From the NCBI GenBank assembly GCA_016722285.1, contig JADKGI010000009.1:158459-222458 (forward strand): a stretch of 64,000 nucleotides of DNA. The letters are read 5' to 3'. The position numbers and the translations under genes were made by a program. Source of the stretch: Saprospiraceae bacterium. Lineage in GTDB: Bacteria; Bacteroidota; Bacteroidia; Chitinophagales; Saprospiraceae. Shown here piece after piece: positions 10,691 through 19,878 of the stretch (the stretch's first letter is position 1; each line of letters starts with the position of its first letter). A model generated the notes under the pieces. The model searched no databases. It was not told the origin of the DNA and worked only from the letters and a program-made list of their open reading frames with translations.

Positions 10691-11419
10691 TCAAGTAATT
10701 ACTGGATGAATATCAAGTTTTGTAATGGCTTTACTTGCAGCAGTTTGTTCAGCTGATTTCTTGTTAAAGTCCTCAGCTGTTGAAATTTCCTGACCATCAA
10801 TGATAACACCCACCTTAAAACAATCTCTTTTATCCATCTTAAATTTAGCAAGAGTAACAAAATTAACTTCCATGCCATTTTTTTGACACCATTCAAGGAG
10901 CTGTGATTTGTGGTTGTCATCTTTAGTCTCAAGATTAATGATATCGAGATACTTCATTAAAATATTCCTGATTACATAATTTTTAGTTTTTTCATAACCA
11001 AACTCAATGTAAATCGCTCCAACCAAGGCTTCCAGAGCATTACCAAGCATAGCACTACTCATTTTGCCCATACTATATTCAGAAAGAATGACATCAAGTC
11101 CCATGCTATCGGCAATTTCATTCAACGTCTGCCGCTTTACAATTTTGGATCTCATTTTGGTAAGAAATCCCTCGTCCTTGTTAGGGTATTTTTTAAAAAG
11201 ATATTCGGCTACGATAGTGGACAAAATAGCATCTCCCAAATACTCCAATCTTTCATTTGTGGGCTTGCCTGGAGTCTCATTTGTCATCGATTTATGGTAG
11301 AATGCTGTTTTAAACAAACTTAGTCTCGCCGGTGTAAAGCCAAGTATAGGTCTCAGTCGCATTGTGAGATCTTTATCTTCTGAGAAATACAGATTGTAAA
11401 TTCGGCGTACTATGTCCAA
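10691..11419 (-). CDS. rnc: ribonuclease III
   Basis: This 242-residue endoribonuclease cuts double-stranded RNA in rRNA maturation and mRNA turnover. The RNase III domain (~15-160) carries the signature NERLEYLGDAIL (residues 55-66), with the catalytic acids E56, E59 and D63. The second acidic site reads GNALEALVGAIY: E130 is present, but N127 stands where the Escherichia coli enzyme has Asp. A double-stranded RNA-binding domain (~168-240) ends with AEQTAASKAI. The gene directly follows fabF (2 bp between the fabF stop and this ATG), as in many Bacteroidota, so the two are likely cotranscribed. Identification is secure. Confidence 0.96.
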   Translation of the reverse strand: MDIVRRIYNLYFSEDKDLTMRLRPILGFTPARLSLFKTAFYHKSMTNETPGKPTNERLEYLGDAILSTIVAEYLFKKYPNKDEGFLTKMRSKIVKRQTLNEIADSMGLDVILSEYSMGKMSSAMLGNALEALVGAIYIEFGYEKTKNYVIRNILMKYLDIINLETKDDNHKSQLLEWCQKNGMEVNFVTLAKFKMDKRDCFKVGVIIDGQEISTAEDFNKKSAEQTAASKAITKLDIHPVIT

Positions 11420-11421
11420 AG

Positions 11422-12669
11422 CTAATCTTTAAATCGTTTAACTATTAAGGATGCATTATGACCACCAAATCCAAATGTATTGCTCAGCGCAAAATCGATT
11501 TTCTTTTCCTGTGCAGTATTAAAGGTAAAATTTAATTTATTATCAAATTCAGGGTCATCCGTAAAATGATTAATAGTGGGGGGTATAAACCCTTCATTTA
11601 TTGCAACAACACAAGCAATTGCTTCAATTGCACCGGCACCACCTAAAAGATGCCCGGTCATGGATTTGGTGCTACTGATATTCAGATTGTAAGCTGAATC
11701 ACCAAAAACTGCCTGGATAGCCTTTGTTTCAGCAATATCTCCCAATGGAGTTGATGTGCCATGTACATTTACATAACCGATATCCGATGCATGGATACCT
11801 GCATCTTTAATGGCAAGGCTCATCACATTACGGGCACCTAATCCTTCCGGATGCGGGGCTGTCATGTGATAGGCATCTGCCGTCATGCCTGCTCCGATTA
11901 CTTCACCATAGATTGTAGCTCCTCGTTTTCTGGCGTGATCCAGCTCTTCCAGTATGACACAACCTGCACCTTCACCGAGTACGAAGCCATCTCTATCTTT
12001 ATCAAATGGCCGACTGGCTGTATCCGGATCGTCATTGCGCTCAGACATAGCCTTCATAGCTGAAAATCCACCAACACTTGCTTTGGTAATCGCCGCTTCT
12101 GATCCTCCTGTTACCATGATATCGGCTCTACCCATCCTGATATAATCAAAGGATGCAATAATAGAATGCGTCGAAGAGGCGCAAGCTGAAACAGTTCCGT
12201 AATTAATTCCCCGGAAACCGTATTTTATGGAAATATGACCCGGAGCTATATCTCCTATCAATTTTGGAATAAGAAACGGGCTGTACCTCGGATCACCTGT
12301 CCAATGGGCAGCCTCCGTTATATCGTGTTCAATGGTTTCAAAGCCGCCAATTCCTGTACCCCATATGACACCTGTTCTGTCCAGGTCGATTTTTTCTAAA
12401 TCAAGCCCGGAATGAAGGACGGCTTCATCAGCAACGATCATAGCATATTGTGCAAAAGGATCGAGCCTTCTGGCTTCTTTTCTATTCATATATTTTTCGA
12501 CATCAAAATTCTTAAGCTCACAGGCAAATTTTACTTTGAATAATGACGCATCAAATTTTGTAATAGGGCCTGCGCCGCTAATTCCAGTTTTTAAGCCTTC
12601 AATATAATTAGAATATGTGTTTCCAATGGGTGTAAGAGCTCCTATTCCTGTTATTACAACTCGTCTCAT
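11422..12669 (-). CDS. fabF: beta-ketoacyl-ACP synthase II
   Basis: This 415-residue condensing enzyme of type II fatty-acid synthesis extends acyl-ACP with malonyl-ACP. The catalytic triad is visible: C163 in VSACASSTHS, H303 in NVHGTSTPLGD and H340 in SMTGHLLGGAGA. GEGAGCVILEELDHA is also typical of KAS II. Length is normal. It lies between acpP (upstream) and rnc (downstream), the conserved Bacteroidota arrangement. A hairpin with a T-tract separates it from acpP, so part of its transcription probably depends on read-through from acpP. Confidence 0.97.
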   Translation of the reverse strand: MRRVVITGIGALTPIGNTYSNYIEGLKTGISGAGPITKFDASLFKVKFACELKNFDVEKYMNRKEARRLDPFAQYAMIVADEAVLHSGLDLEKIDLDRTGVIWGTGIGGFETIEHDITEAAHWTGDPRYSPFLIPKLIGDIAPGHISIKYGFRGINYGTVSACASSTHSIIASFDYIRMGRADIMVTGGSEAAITKASVGGFSAMKAMSERNDDPDTASRPFDKDRDGFVLGEGAGCVILEELDHARKRGATIYGEVIGAGMTADAYHMTAPHPEGLGARNVMSLAIKDAGIHASDIGYVNVHGTSTPLGDIAETKAIQAVFGDSAYNLNISSTKSMTGHLLGGAGAIEAIACVVAINEGFIPPTINHFTDDPEFDNKLNFTFNTAQEKKIDFALSNTFGFGGHNASLIVKRFKD

Positions 12670-12735
12670 ATTAAGATTTGTAAGTTCATGGCAAAAATCT
12701 ATATTTTTTATTTAATAAAATAACCTTTTGCCATA

Positions 12736-12771
12736 TAAAAAAAAATCCACAAAAACATATGCTTTTGTGGA
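12736..12771 (-). terminator. intrinsic terminator/attenuator between acpP and fabF
   Basis: On the minus strand the perfect 9-bp stem TCCACAAAA/TTTTGTGGA (arms at 12763-12771 and 12746-12754) is followed by a run of nine T. It sits 26 bp after the acpP stop and about 65 bp before the fabF start, so it can end most acpP transcripts while letting some reach fabF. Confidence 0.8.
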
Positions 12772-12796
12772 CTTCCTTTTCTTTTTGAATTAATCC

Positions 12797-13033
12797 TTAT
12801 GCTTTGCTCGCTTCGAGAAACTCTACTGCCTGACCTACGGTTTGGATTTTTTCAGCCTGATCATCAGGTATTGACACATCAAATTCTTTTTCAAACTCCA
12901 TAATAAGCTCAACGGTGTCCAATGAATCTGCTCCAAGATCATTTGTGAAGCTGGCTTCGTTCGTTACTTCTGACTCATCAACACCTAATTTGTCGATGAT
13001 AATTTTTTTTACTTTTTCTGCGATTTGTGACAT
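12797..13033 (-). CDS. acpP: acyl carrier protein
   Basis: This 78-residue acidic acyl carrier protein holds growing fatty acyl chains on a phosphopantetheine arm. The attachment motif GADSLDTVEL places the modified serine at S37. The start chosen is the ATG at 13033 (MSQIAEKVKK), which gives the canonical length; a longer frame to 13078 would add 15 unlikely residues. A possible -7 element (TATTTTGC) lies about 40 bp upstream. The gene is followed by a terminator-like hairpin and then fabF, which fits the need for far more ACP than synthase. Confidence 0.96.
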   Translation of the reverse strand: MSQIAEKVKKIIIDKLGVDESEVTNEASFTNDLGADSLDTVELIMEFEKEFDVSIPDDQAEKIQTVGQAVEFLEASKA

Positions 13034-13359
13034 TTTAAATAATGTTTTCTGAATTATGCCGCAAAATAAGGTAATCATTCAGTCTTATACAAATAATTAA
13101 CACTTTATTTTGATATTACCTGATTTTTTAATATAATTTTATAACAAATGGAGTAAAAATATTTCATTTGTATTTCAAGTTAAGCTATGTTAACCTTGGT
13201 ATTTTTTGCTTTATAGGATGTTTTCTTAAATTTGTTAATCTAATTTATTCAGATGAGATCCTCATGGTGCAAACATCACAAACCATTATGATTAAATTAT
13301 GGGTAGTCCACGTGACCTTTAAAATTAAAATAAATTGAGATTACTCCGAAAAGTTTATT

Positions 13360-13479
13360 TTTGCCACAAAGGAACAAAAACACTAAGAGTCGCAAAGAAT
13401 AACAAATTTTATAAATTGATATTCAATCCTTTGTGAACCTTTGAGACTTAGAGACCTTATGAAATTCTTTGTTTTTGCC
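13360..13479. repeat. imperfect palindromic intergenic repeat
   Basis: The left arm (13361-13400, GCCACAAAGGAACAAAAACA, then CTAAGAGTCGCAAAG) is roughly complementary to the right arm (13427-13479, CTTTGTGAACCTTTGAGACT, then TAGAGACC, ending TTTTTGCC). The CACAAAGG/CCTTTGTG vocabulary recurs in intergenic palindromes of many Bacteroidota. It contains no ORF and lies in the 566-bp acpP-arsR intergenic region. Whether it is mobile cannot be told from one copy. Confidence 0.5.
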
Positions 13480-13542
13480 TTTTTTAAGCGGACTCATAAA
13501 TTTAAACGCATAATAATTTTTTTAAGAAAAATGGTGCAAAGT

Positions 13543-13580
13543 ATTGACAAGTTAAATTTATTATCGTAATATTGCAATAT
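13543..13580 (+). promoter_or_regulatory. arsR promoter with overlapping palindromic operator
   Basis: A perfect 12-bp palindrome, ATATTGCAATAT (13569-13580), overlaps a near-consensus Bacteroidota -7 element TAATATTG (13567-13574). TTGACA lies about 20 bp upstream (13544-13549). The start of arsR is 20 bp downstream. An ArsR-family dimer bound here would block the promoter, giving autorepression that is relieved by arsenite. Confidence 0.6.
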
Positions 13581-13599
13581 ATAATTTAAAACTATTATT

Positions 13600-13917
13600 A
13601 TGGGTGCAACAAAAACTGAGCATTTTACGGACGAACAGAACAGAATAGCCTCAATAGCAAAAGCTCTGGGGCATCCTGCCCGTATTGCAATCATGGAGTA
13701 TCTGGTAAAAACATCTGCATGTATTTGTGGTGATATTGTCAATGAACTACCTCTATCTCAACCAACAGTTTCACAGCATCTCAAAGAGCTTAAAGAAGCA
13801 GGGTTGATAAAAGGGAGTATTGAAGGCACCTCTATTTGCTACTGTGTCAATGCTGAAGCGTTAAAAATGCTGAGTAACTATTTAGGATTCAAATTTAATT
13901 TGGATAAATGCTGCTGA
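13600..13917 (+). CDS. ArsR-family metalloregulatory repressor
   Basis: This 105-residue winged-helix repressor probably senses arsenite. The recognition region reads LPLSQPTVSQHLKELKEAG (~50-68). The inducer-binding cysteine pair is C41 and C43 (ACICGDIV), in the position of the classic CxC of ArsR. Further cysteines at C80, C82, C104 and C105 could take part in metalloid binding. It is followed after 43 bp by an arsenite methyltransferase and preceded by a palindromic operator overlapping its own promoter, which together support arsenic-responsive autoregulation. Confidence 0.92.
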   Translation: MGATKTEHFTDEQNRIASIAKALGHPARIAIMEYLVKTSACICGDIVNELPLSQPTVSQHLKELKEAGLIKGSIEGTSICYCVNAEALKMLSNYLGFKFNLDKCC

Positions 13918-13960
13918 ACACATTGGAATATTTTTTTCACTATAAACATTTAAATAACTT

Positions 13961-14800
13961 ATGAAATCGAATCAGGAAATTAAGGATACTGTTATGCAAA
14001 AGTATTCTGAAATTGCATTACAGGAAAAATCTGTAAATTTGTCTTCATGCTGTGGTGCCGGAGGGTGTTCTTCTGAGGTGTATAACATCATGAGTGACGC
14101 CTACGACAAACTGGAAGGATACAATCCGGAGGCCGATCTTGGACTCGGCTGTGGTCTTCCCACTGAATTTGCTCTAATTGAGAAAGGAAATGTCGTGCTT
14201 GATCTAGGAAGTGGTGCCGGAAATGATGCATTTGTCGCTAGAAGTCTTACAGGACCGGAAGGTAAGGTTATCGGAGTTGATTTTACCGACGCTATGATCA
14301 ATAAAGCAAGACAAAATTTGGAGAAGTTAGGGTATCACAATGTTGAATTTAGGGCCGGTGATATCGAAGATTTACCCGTAAACGCTTCCAGTATTGATGT
14401 AATTGTGAGCAATTGTGTGTTGAATCTTGTTCCTGATAAGAAAAAAGCCTTTTCTGAGATGTTCAGAGTCATGAAGGAAGGAGGACACTTTAGTATTTCT
14501 GATATTGTACTGAAAGGAACATTGCCAGAAGGCTTACAATCGGCAGCTGAAATGTATGCCGGATGTGTGGCAGGTGCTATCCTTAAGAGCGAATATCTAA
14601 AAATGCTGGAAGAAACAGGTTTTAAAAATATCAAGATCCAAAAAGAAAAAGCCATAATCGTACCGGTGGACATTCTCGAACAATATCTCAACGTTGAAGA
14701 TCTGAAAGCTTATCTTGATAATAAAGAGATCATATTCAGCATCACTGTATATGGTGAAAAAGCATCTCAAGCATGCTGTTCCGATAGTTGTTGCAGCTAA
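13961..14800 (+). CDS. arsM: arsenite S-adenosylmethionine methyltransferase
   Basis: This 279-residue enzyme methylates arsenite using SAM. The methyltransferase fold begins at VVLDLGSGAGNDAF (motif I, ~78-91) and GVDFTDAMI. The conserved arsenic-coordinating cysteines are present: C64 in GLGCGLP, C152 in SNCVLNL and C202 in AGCVAGA. CCGAGGC (30-36) and the C-terminal CCSDSCCS are extra cysteine clusters seen in this subfamily. It forms a two-gene unit with the upstream arsR-type repressor, closed by a strong terminator. No arsenite efflux pump lies in this stretch, so detoxification here seems to rely on methylation. Confidence 0.95.
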   Translation: MKSNQEIKDTVMQKYSEIALQEKSVNLSSCCGAGGCSSEVYNIMSDAYDKLEGYNPEADLGLGCGLPTEFALIEKGNVVLDLGSGAGNDAFVARSLTGPEGKVIGVDFTDAMINKARQNLEKLGYHNVEFRAGDIEDLPVNASSIDVIVSNCVLNLVPDKKKAFSEMFRVMKEGGHFSISDIVLKGTLPEGLQSAAEMYAGCVAGAILKSEYLKMLEETGFKNIKIQKEKAIIVPVDILEQYLNVEDLKAYLDNKEIIFSITVYGEKASQACCSDSCCS

Positions 14801-14814
14801 TAAACTTGAAATAA

Positions 14815-14865
14815 AATAAAGGTTGCTTACCTCTGTTAAATAGAGATTAGCAACCTTTATTCAAT
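14815..14865 (+). terminator. terminator of the arsR-arsM unit
   Basis: A long hairpin has the perfect 13-bp stem AATAAAGGTTGCT (14815-14827) and AGCAACCTTTATT (14849-14861), with a further CTCT/AGAG pairing inside. It begins 14 bp after the arsM stop. AT-rich on both sides, it may also serve the converging lipoprotein gene. Confidence 0.8.
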
Positions 14866-14906
14866 TTATAATATCTAAACAATTACATCTATAAAAAACG
14901 TAATTG

Positions 14907-15443
14907 TTATTTTGCCATGGCTGCCGCTATAGGCGTTCTATCAAGATATTGAATCACTATATCTATTTTGTCACTGGCATCAAAGTGCAAATCAGTGTGA
15001 ACCCATTGCGTCATAGATTTGCCTGTTTTATATTTTGCTGTCACTTGATACCAACCCAGTAGCCATACTCCCGGAGCCTGCATCTCATTTGCCGGTGTAT
15101 TTACTTTTACAGGAAGCCAGATATCATAAGCAAAGCTGATAGAATCCATAACCTTAGTCCTTCTATTTGTCCAGTATTCTGTTATTGCTGGTTTTCCAAC
15201 AATACTATCACCGTTATTAAACCGATATATCGCATTATCGGCATAACTTTCCATCCATTTTGCAACATCTCCGGCAGACAAAGCATTAATTCCAGCTTTT
15301 CCTACGTCAATATATTTGGCATCTGTAATTTCTGCGGGAGCCACTGTGGCTGGAGTTTCCGGCATGGCGGCGGCATCATCGGTTTTTGCATTTTTGCATG
15401 AAAACAACAACAGGCATAAGGCCAAAGGAATTAATTTAAACAT
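14907..15443 (-). CDS. lipoprotein with NTF2/SnoaL-like domain
   Basis: This is a 178-residue lipoprotein. The signal segment ends in the lipobox LLFSC, with the lipidated cysteine at residue 16, followed by a Thr/Pro/Ala-rich linker to about residue 40. The rest (~45-170) looks like the NTF2/SnoaL-like alpha+beta cone: KYIDVGKAGINALSAGDVAK, WMESYADNAIYRF and VGKPAITEYW, then WVHTDLHFD. Such domains occur in both enzymes and binding proteins; no catalytic assignment is possible. It converges with arsM and shares no obvious operon. Confidence 0.75.
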   Translation of the reverse strand: MFKLIPLALCLLLFSCKNAKTDDAAAMPETPATVAPAEITDAKYIDVGKAGINALSAGDVAKWMESYADNAIYRFNNGDSIVGKPAITEYWTNRRTKVMDSISFAYDIWLPVKVNTPANEMQAPGVWLLGWYQVTAKYKTGKSMTQWVHTDLHFDASDKIDIVIQYLDRTPIAAAMAK

Positions 15444-15717
15444 GTTTTAATGATTTAAGTGGTTATTAAAAAAAAAAATACATTAATTGTGTCCTAAATA
15501 ATCAATTTTACAATTACATTTTAATAAAAATGCAAATGTATAATATTAATTCCAAACTATTGCAACTATTTAGTTTAATCTACTAATGAAATATTATTAA
15601 CCGGAATAAAATAATTCCAAAACATTGATTCTTAAAATATAAGTATTATTGCTGTTAAACATTAACATGAGATGTCTGAATCTGCCAAATATCATAAAAT
15701 CATTTCAATTAAGAATG

Positions 15718-16910
15718 TTATTGAGGGAGTGAAATCTTACCCATGCATACTCCAGGCACACCTTGCCGCACACCAAAGTCTATAGGATTTCCAGCAATTG
15801 TCTCATTAGCGAGTACTGCAAAAAGGACTGCTTCTTTGGCATCTCCCATTATGCCTAATTTGTCACTCAGATCAAATGTGCAGTCTGGTAATAGTTCCTG
15901 CATTGTTTTGACAAGGAGAGGATTATGTGCGCCACCCCCACTCATGTAAATGTGAAAATACTGATTAGCAATTACTGTTCTTATGGCATCGGTAATGGTA
16001 ACAGCACTTAAGTAATTTAGAGTGGCCATAATGTCCTGGTCGGAAGTATTGGACAGACCGCATAGCACAATTGTCTCCTCTACAAATTTCATATTAAACA
16101 CTTCTGGTCCCGTTGTTTTTGGAAAATCAAGTTTGAAAAAATAATGATTCTTAAGGGCAGTCAGAAGTTGGTGATTTATACTTCCTTTCTTAGCTAATTC
16201 AGCGTTATAATCATAAGGTCGATTGTATTTGTTTTTCATAAATGCATCCATAAGAGTGTTGCGGCACCGGTGTCAGTAAACAAATACTCTGGAAGCAGCA
16301 CCGTCACCAGGCAAAAATGTAAAATTTCCAATGCCTCCATATTGAGCATAATACGATCTTCACCTGACTCAGAGAAGATCAGATAGTCACCATACACTGC
16401 AAGTGGCGCACCTTCTCCACCGGCGGCGAGATGTTTCTGCCTGAAATCACTTATAGTAATTATTCCCGTATTCATGGCAATATGGTCCCCATCTCCAATT
16501 TGGAGTGTTGCATTCGGAAATTCTAAAATGCGATGCTGATGTTTTGGAGAATGCATGACAGTTTGCCCATGACTGGCTATCACATCCACCTGAGATGCAT
16601 CAATTTTGTGATTTGCCATAAATATTTTCACCATATTTCCATGTAGCGATCCGATCCACTCATTTAGCATGGAAAGGTAAGGAAAATTGATATTCTCTTT
16701 GGCAAATATTTTTCGTATCTTTTCTTTTGTGTCTTCAGAGTAATCTATGGTTTCAAAAGCCAGAATTTCGACTTTTGTTTCCAAGCCATGCCCCCATATT
16801 TTGCAATACGCCAGATCAAGCCCGTCCAATGAAGTACCGGACATCAAGCCAATGATATTTCTATGTTTAGCCCCGGCCATTTTATATAGAGAACTGATAT
16901 TTCTGTTCAT
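15718..16910 (-). CDS. anmK: anhydro-N-acetylmuramic acid kinase (frame broken)
   Basis: AnmK recycles peptidoglycan by hydrolysing and phosphorylating anhydro-MurNAc to MurNAc-6-phosphate. The N-terminal part (16910-16345) has GLMSGTSLDGLDLAYC and VIASHGQTVMHSP with LQIGDGDHIA. The C-terminal part (to 15718) has NPIDFGVRQGVPGVCMGKIS. Between 16258 and 16342 three indels are needed to restore IGGIGNFTFLPG, then VTDTGPGNTLMDAFM: a base missing near 16341, an extra T near 16279 and a base missing near 16263. Three lesions within 85 bp could be a poor-consensus patch or real decay. Repaired length (about 395 residues) is normal for the family. Confidence 0.85.
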
Positions 16911-17470
16911 AAAGGTACAATTTGAAAATTCAAAGATAGAAATTACTTTTAATTCTAAACTGTTGATTTATTCTCGGATTTTAAAACACTTTTGAATAAA
17001 AAAGTCAATTTTAATTGTTGAATGGTATTGGGGGAAATTTTAGAAAAGATCAATAAAGAAAATTGAATATTTGTTGGTGGAAGTAAGGGAATCATATTCT
17101 CAACAGTAGGCAAATTAATTCAGATAGGGCACTCCTTTAGGCGTTTTTCTGGATTTAATGGTAGGCTAAACGAGCATATTAAACCTGTGTCTCAAAGTAT
17201 GTAATATAAAAATGCATGATGGAAATAGCCTTATTACTACCTGAAGTGGTGGATATATTGCTTTACTACCAGAAGCTGCAAGATGAATTTCAGGACACAT
17301 TCTGCATGAAACCAGCTGCATGTAACTATAAGACGATAAACTAATCTTATTCTAATAATGATAAGTATTAAAATCAGATTTCTGATAAATATTATAGAAC
17401 TGTCTGATAAGTTCTGCAGGATAAGTTGAAATTACCTTTAACATCATCTATGCTAAGAGCTTTATCCTAA
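16911..17470. other. intergenic region with no assignable gene
   Basis: This is AT-rich sequence between anmK and the tRNA. A short plus-strand frame near 17219 reads MEIALLLPEVVDILLYYQ, which faintly recalls the N-terminus of some Bacteroidota transposases. It stops after about 40 codons and nothing else around it supports an insertion sequence. Confidence 0.3.
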
Positions 17471-17557
17471 TGGTGCCCGGAGCGGGACTTGAACCCGCAC
17501 GTCCTAACGAACACATGCCCCTCAAACATGCCTGTCTACCAATTTCAGCACCCGGGC
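17471..17557 (-). tRNA. tRNA-Leu (anticodon GAG)
   Basis: On the minus strand an 87-nt class II tRNA folds well. The acceptor arm GCCCGGG pairs with TCCGGGC, the anticodon loop TTGAGGG gives GAG, there is a variable arm, and the T arm contains GGTTCAAGTCC. The 3' CCA is encoded (17471-17473). Flanking genes are unrelated. Confidence 0.93.
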
Positions 17558-17752
17558 TGTAATTTCAGGGTGCAAAAATAGTGCGTTTTTTCTATTTCCA
17601 AAAAAATGAAAGGATTAATAAATAAATTATTACCGACATGATCCTGTGCCAACATTTTCAAATCAATCAAGAGCTAATTAAATTGCATGAGTTTACTAAA
17701 AATATACCTACATTTGTAGGAAATTAAATATTCATATTACTAACATTAACAA

Positions 17753-18271
17753 TTGAAACAGAGGTTATTTGCTTTTACTTTTATAATCCTTTTTTGTCAA
17801 CATCTGTACAGCAGGGACAGCATCACTGTGTATCTTTTTTTACTTGATGAATGCAGGATTTGTCAGGAACAAGCACCGGAAATAAATAATATTTATGAAA
17901 AGTACGGTCAAACGGTTGGGTTTTTAGGCTTATTCCCAAATTTCTCGTCTAAAAAGAAAGGAATAGAGTCATTCAAATCAAAGTACGGAATTAAATTTTC
18001 TACTAAAACGGATTATTTTAAAACCCAGGTTAAAAAATTTGAAGCAACTGTTTTGCCTGAAGTAATCGTTTATAATGAAGATAAGGAGGAAATAATTTAC
18101 AGAGGAGCTATCAATGATTTGTTTTATCAACCAAGTAAAAGAAGGCAGGTTATCCGTCAAAACTACCTAAGTGATGCTTTACAGGCAGCAATAATAGGTG
18201 AAGAACCTGCCATTAAAGCAACCCAGCCTATCGGATGTTTTATAAATTTTAATGATTCACTAAATAATTAA
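17753..18271 (+). CDS. exported thioredoxin-like (TlpA-type) protein
   Basis: This 172-residue periplasmic protein has a signal peptide (1-20) and a thioredoxin fold. The redox motif is C34-R-I-C37 (DECRICQEQAPEI), and the expected cis-proline region is LPEVIVY (~101-107). C34-x2-C37 is a full dithiol pair, so thiol-disulfide exchange is plausible. The start is TTG at 17753; no in-frame ATG precedes the signal segment. It lies 9 bp before the cytochrome c/copper monooxygenase gene, so it may deliver electrons or keep cysteines reduced for haem attachment (inference). Confidence 0.78.
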   Translation: MKQRLFAFTFIILFCQHLYSRDSITVYLFLLDECRICQEQAPEINNIYEKYGQTVGFLGLFPNFSSKKKGIESFKSKYGIKFSTKTDYFKTQVKKFEATVLPEVIVYNEDKEEIIYRGAINDLFYQPSKRRQVIRQNYLSDALQAAIIGEEPAIKATQPIGCFINFNDSLNN

Positions 18272-18280
18272 TATCCAAAA

Positions 18281-19878
18281 ATGATAAGAATAATAACGGT
18301 TGTTTGTCTAATGGTTCAGGCTTTAAATTCAGGATCAGCCCAGCCTACTTTTTCAAAAGATGTTGCATCCATTATTTTTAATCATTGTACCACCTGTCAT
18401 CGACAAGGCGAAATTGGCCCAATGGCTCTTACTAATTACGAACAAGTAAAAAACTGGGCTTCGACAATAAGATACGTCACTTCTAACAAAATCATGCCTC
18501 CCTGGAAGGCTGATGAGGCATATTCCCGATTTGTGGATGAAAACTATCTTTCATCATCACAGATTAAGACTATTTCAGATTGGGTGAATGCAGGATCGCC
18601 ATTAGGCAATGCATCTGAGACTCCGAAATTACCCCAATATCCGACCAACTCATTACTAGGAACACCGGATCTTATTTTACCATTTAAAAGGTCGTATGTA
18701 CATAAAGGCAATGGAACAGACGAATACAGATATTTTGTTATACCGACAGGAATAACAGAAGCTAAAAAAGTAAAAGCAGTCGAGCTACGACCCGGTAATA
18801 AAAAAATAGTGCACCATTCCCTGTTTTTTGCGGACCAGTCAGGTAAGGCAAAAGAGTATGATAATAAAACACTTGAATATGGATTTTCAGTAAATGATAA
18901 TGCCGATTTCAGAGTTACTGAAGTAATAAATCATGACCAGTTTCCGGGCTATGTACCAGGACAAAAGCCAAGAAATTTTCCGGATGGATTAGCCCAGATA
19001 CTTCCTGCTAATAGTGATCTGGTTATTCAGATGCATTATGCACCATGGAGCGTGGATGAAGCGGATTCTTCAACGGTGAATATATTTTTTGCCAAAGAAA
19101 ATGAAATTATTGACAGAACGGTAAAAGACTATATTATGCTGCCGTTCAATCTGGTGGCGGGGCCTTTAAGCTTCATTATTCCGGCCAATCAGGTCAAGAA
19201 ATTTGAAGGGGTATATACAGTACCGGCTGACATAAGCCTTGTTGGTATTTTTCCGCACATGCATTTGCTTGGAAAAAACTGGGAAGTATATATTGAAAAT
19301 CTGGATGGAACAAAAACAAATCTGATTAAGATCAATGATTGGGATTTCAACTGGCAGGGGGCTATTATTTTGATAAGTACAAAATAGCAAAAAAAGGAAG
19401 TAAAATTCATGCATTTGCCACATACGACAACACATTGAATAATCCTAAAAACCCCAATTTCCCTCTTAAAACTGTATCGTGGGGCGAAAAAACAACGGAT
19501 GAAATGTATTATTTACCTTTGCTTTACGTTCCATATAAAGATGGTGATGAAAACATCGTTTTTGACAATCATCTCAGCGCAACATTGGATATCAACAAGC
19601 CAGCGCCTATCGTTGCGTCACTATATCCAAATCCCGCGTCCAATACAAATGAAATGCCTGTTCACATAACTTTTGAACTGGAAAATGGGATGCCGGTTTC
19701 CATAGATTTATTTGATGTAAACGGACAATTGGTCAGGAGACTCAGGGACAATGAATTTTTCGGACAGGGGCAACATATCGTACATCTTCAGGCAAATCAT
19801 ATTCCAAAAGGATGGTACATAGTCCGGGTAACTGCCGGATCAGGGAGTGCCTCCGTTCCTATGGTGATTATTGATTAG
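18281..19878 (+). CDS. cytochrome c - copper type II monooxygenase-like exported protein with T9SS tail (one frameshift)
   Basis: This is an exported protein of about 532 residues. A signal peptide (1-20) is followed by a c-type haem domain with C36-TT-C39-H40 and a possible Met ligand in IMPPW (M72). A region like the peptidylglycine/dopamine monooxygenase core follows: H178-H179 (IVHHSLFF) and H252 (QMHYAP) fit the first copper site, and H326-x-H328 (FPHMHLLG) fits the second. The C-terminus carries a T9SS sorting domain (LYPNPASN, DVNGQLVRRL). The frame breaks at the G-run 19357-19361: one more G gives WQGGYYFDKYKIA. The substrate is unknown; a haem-fed copper oxygenase is an inference from the ligands. 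It is probably cotranscribed with the thioredoxin-like gene. Confidence 0.8.

Noticed and set aside
17219..17341. Transposase remnant (LLLPEVV-type frame)
   Set aside because: Only about 40 codons with weak similarity; no inverted repeats, target duplication or further transposase fragments.
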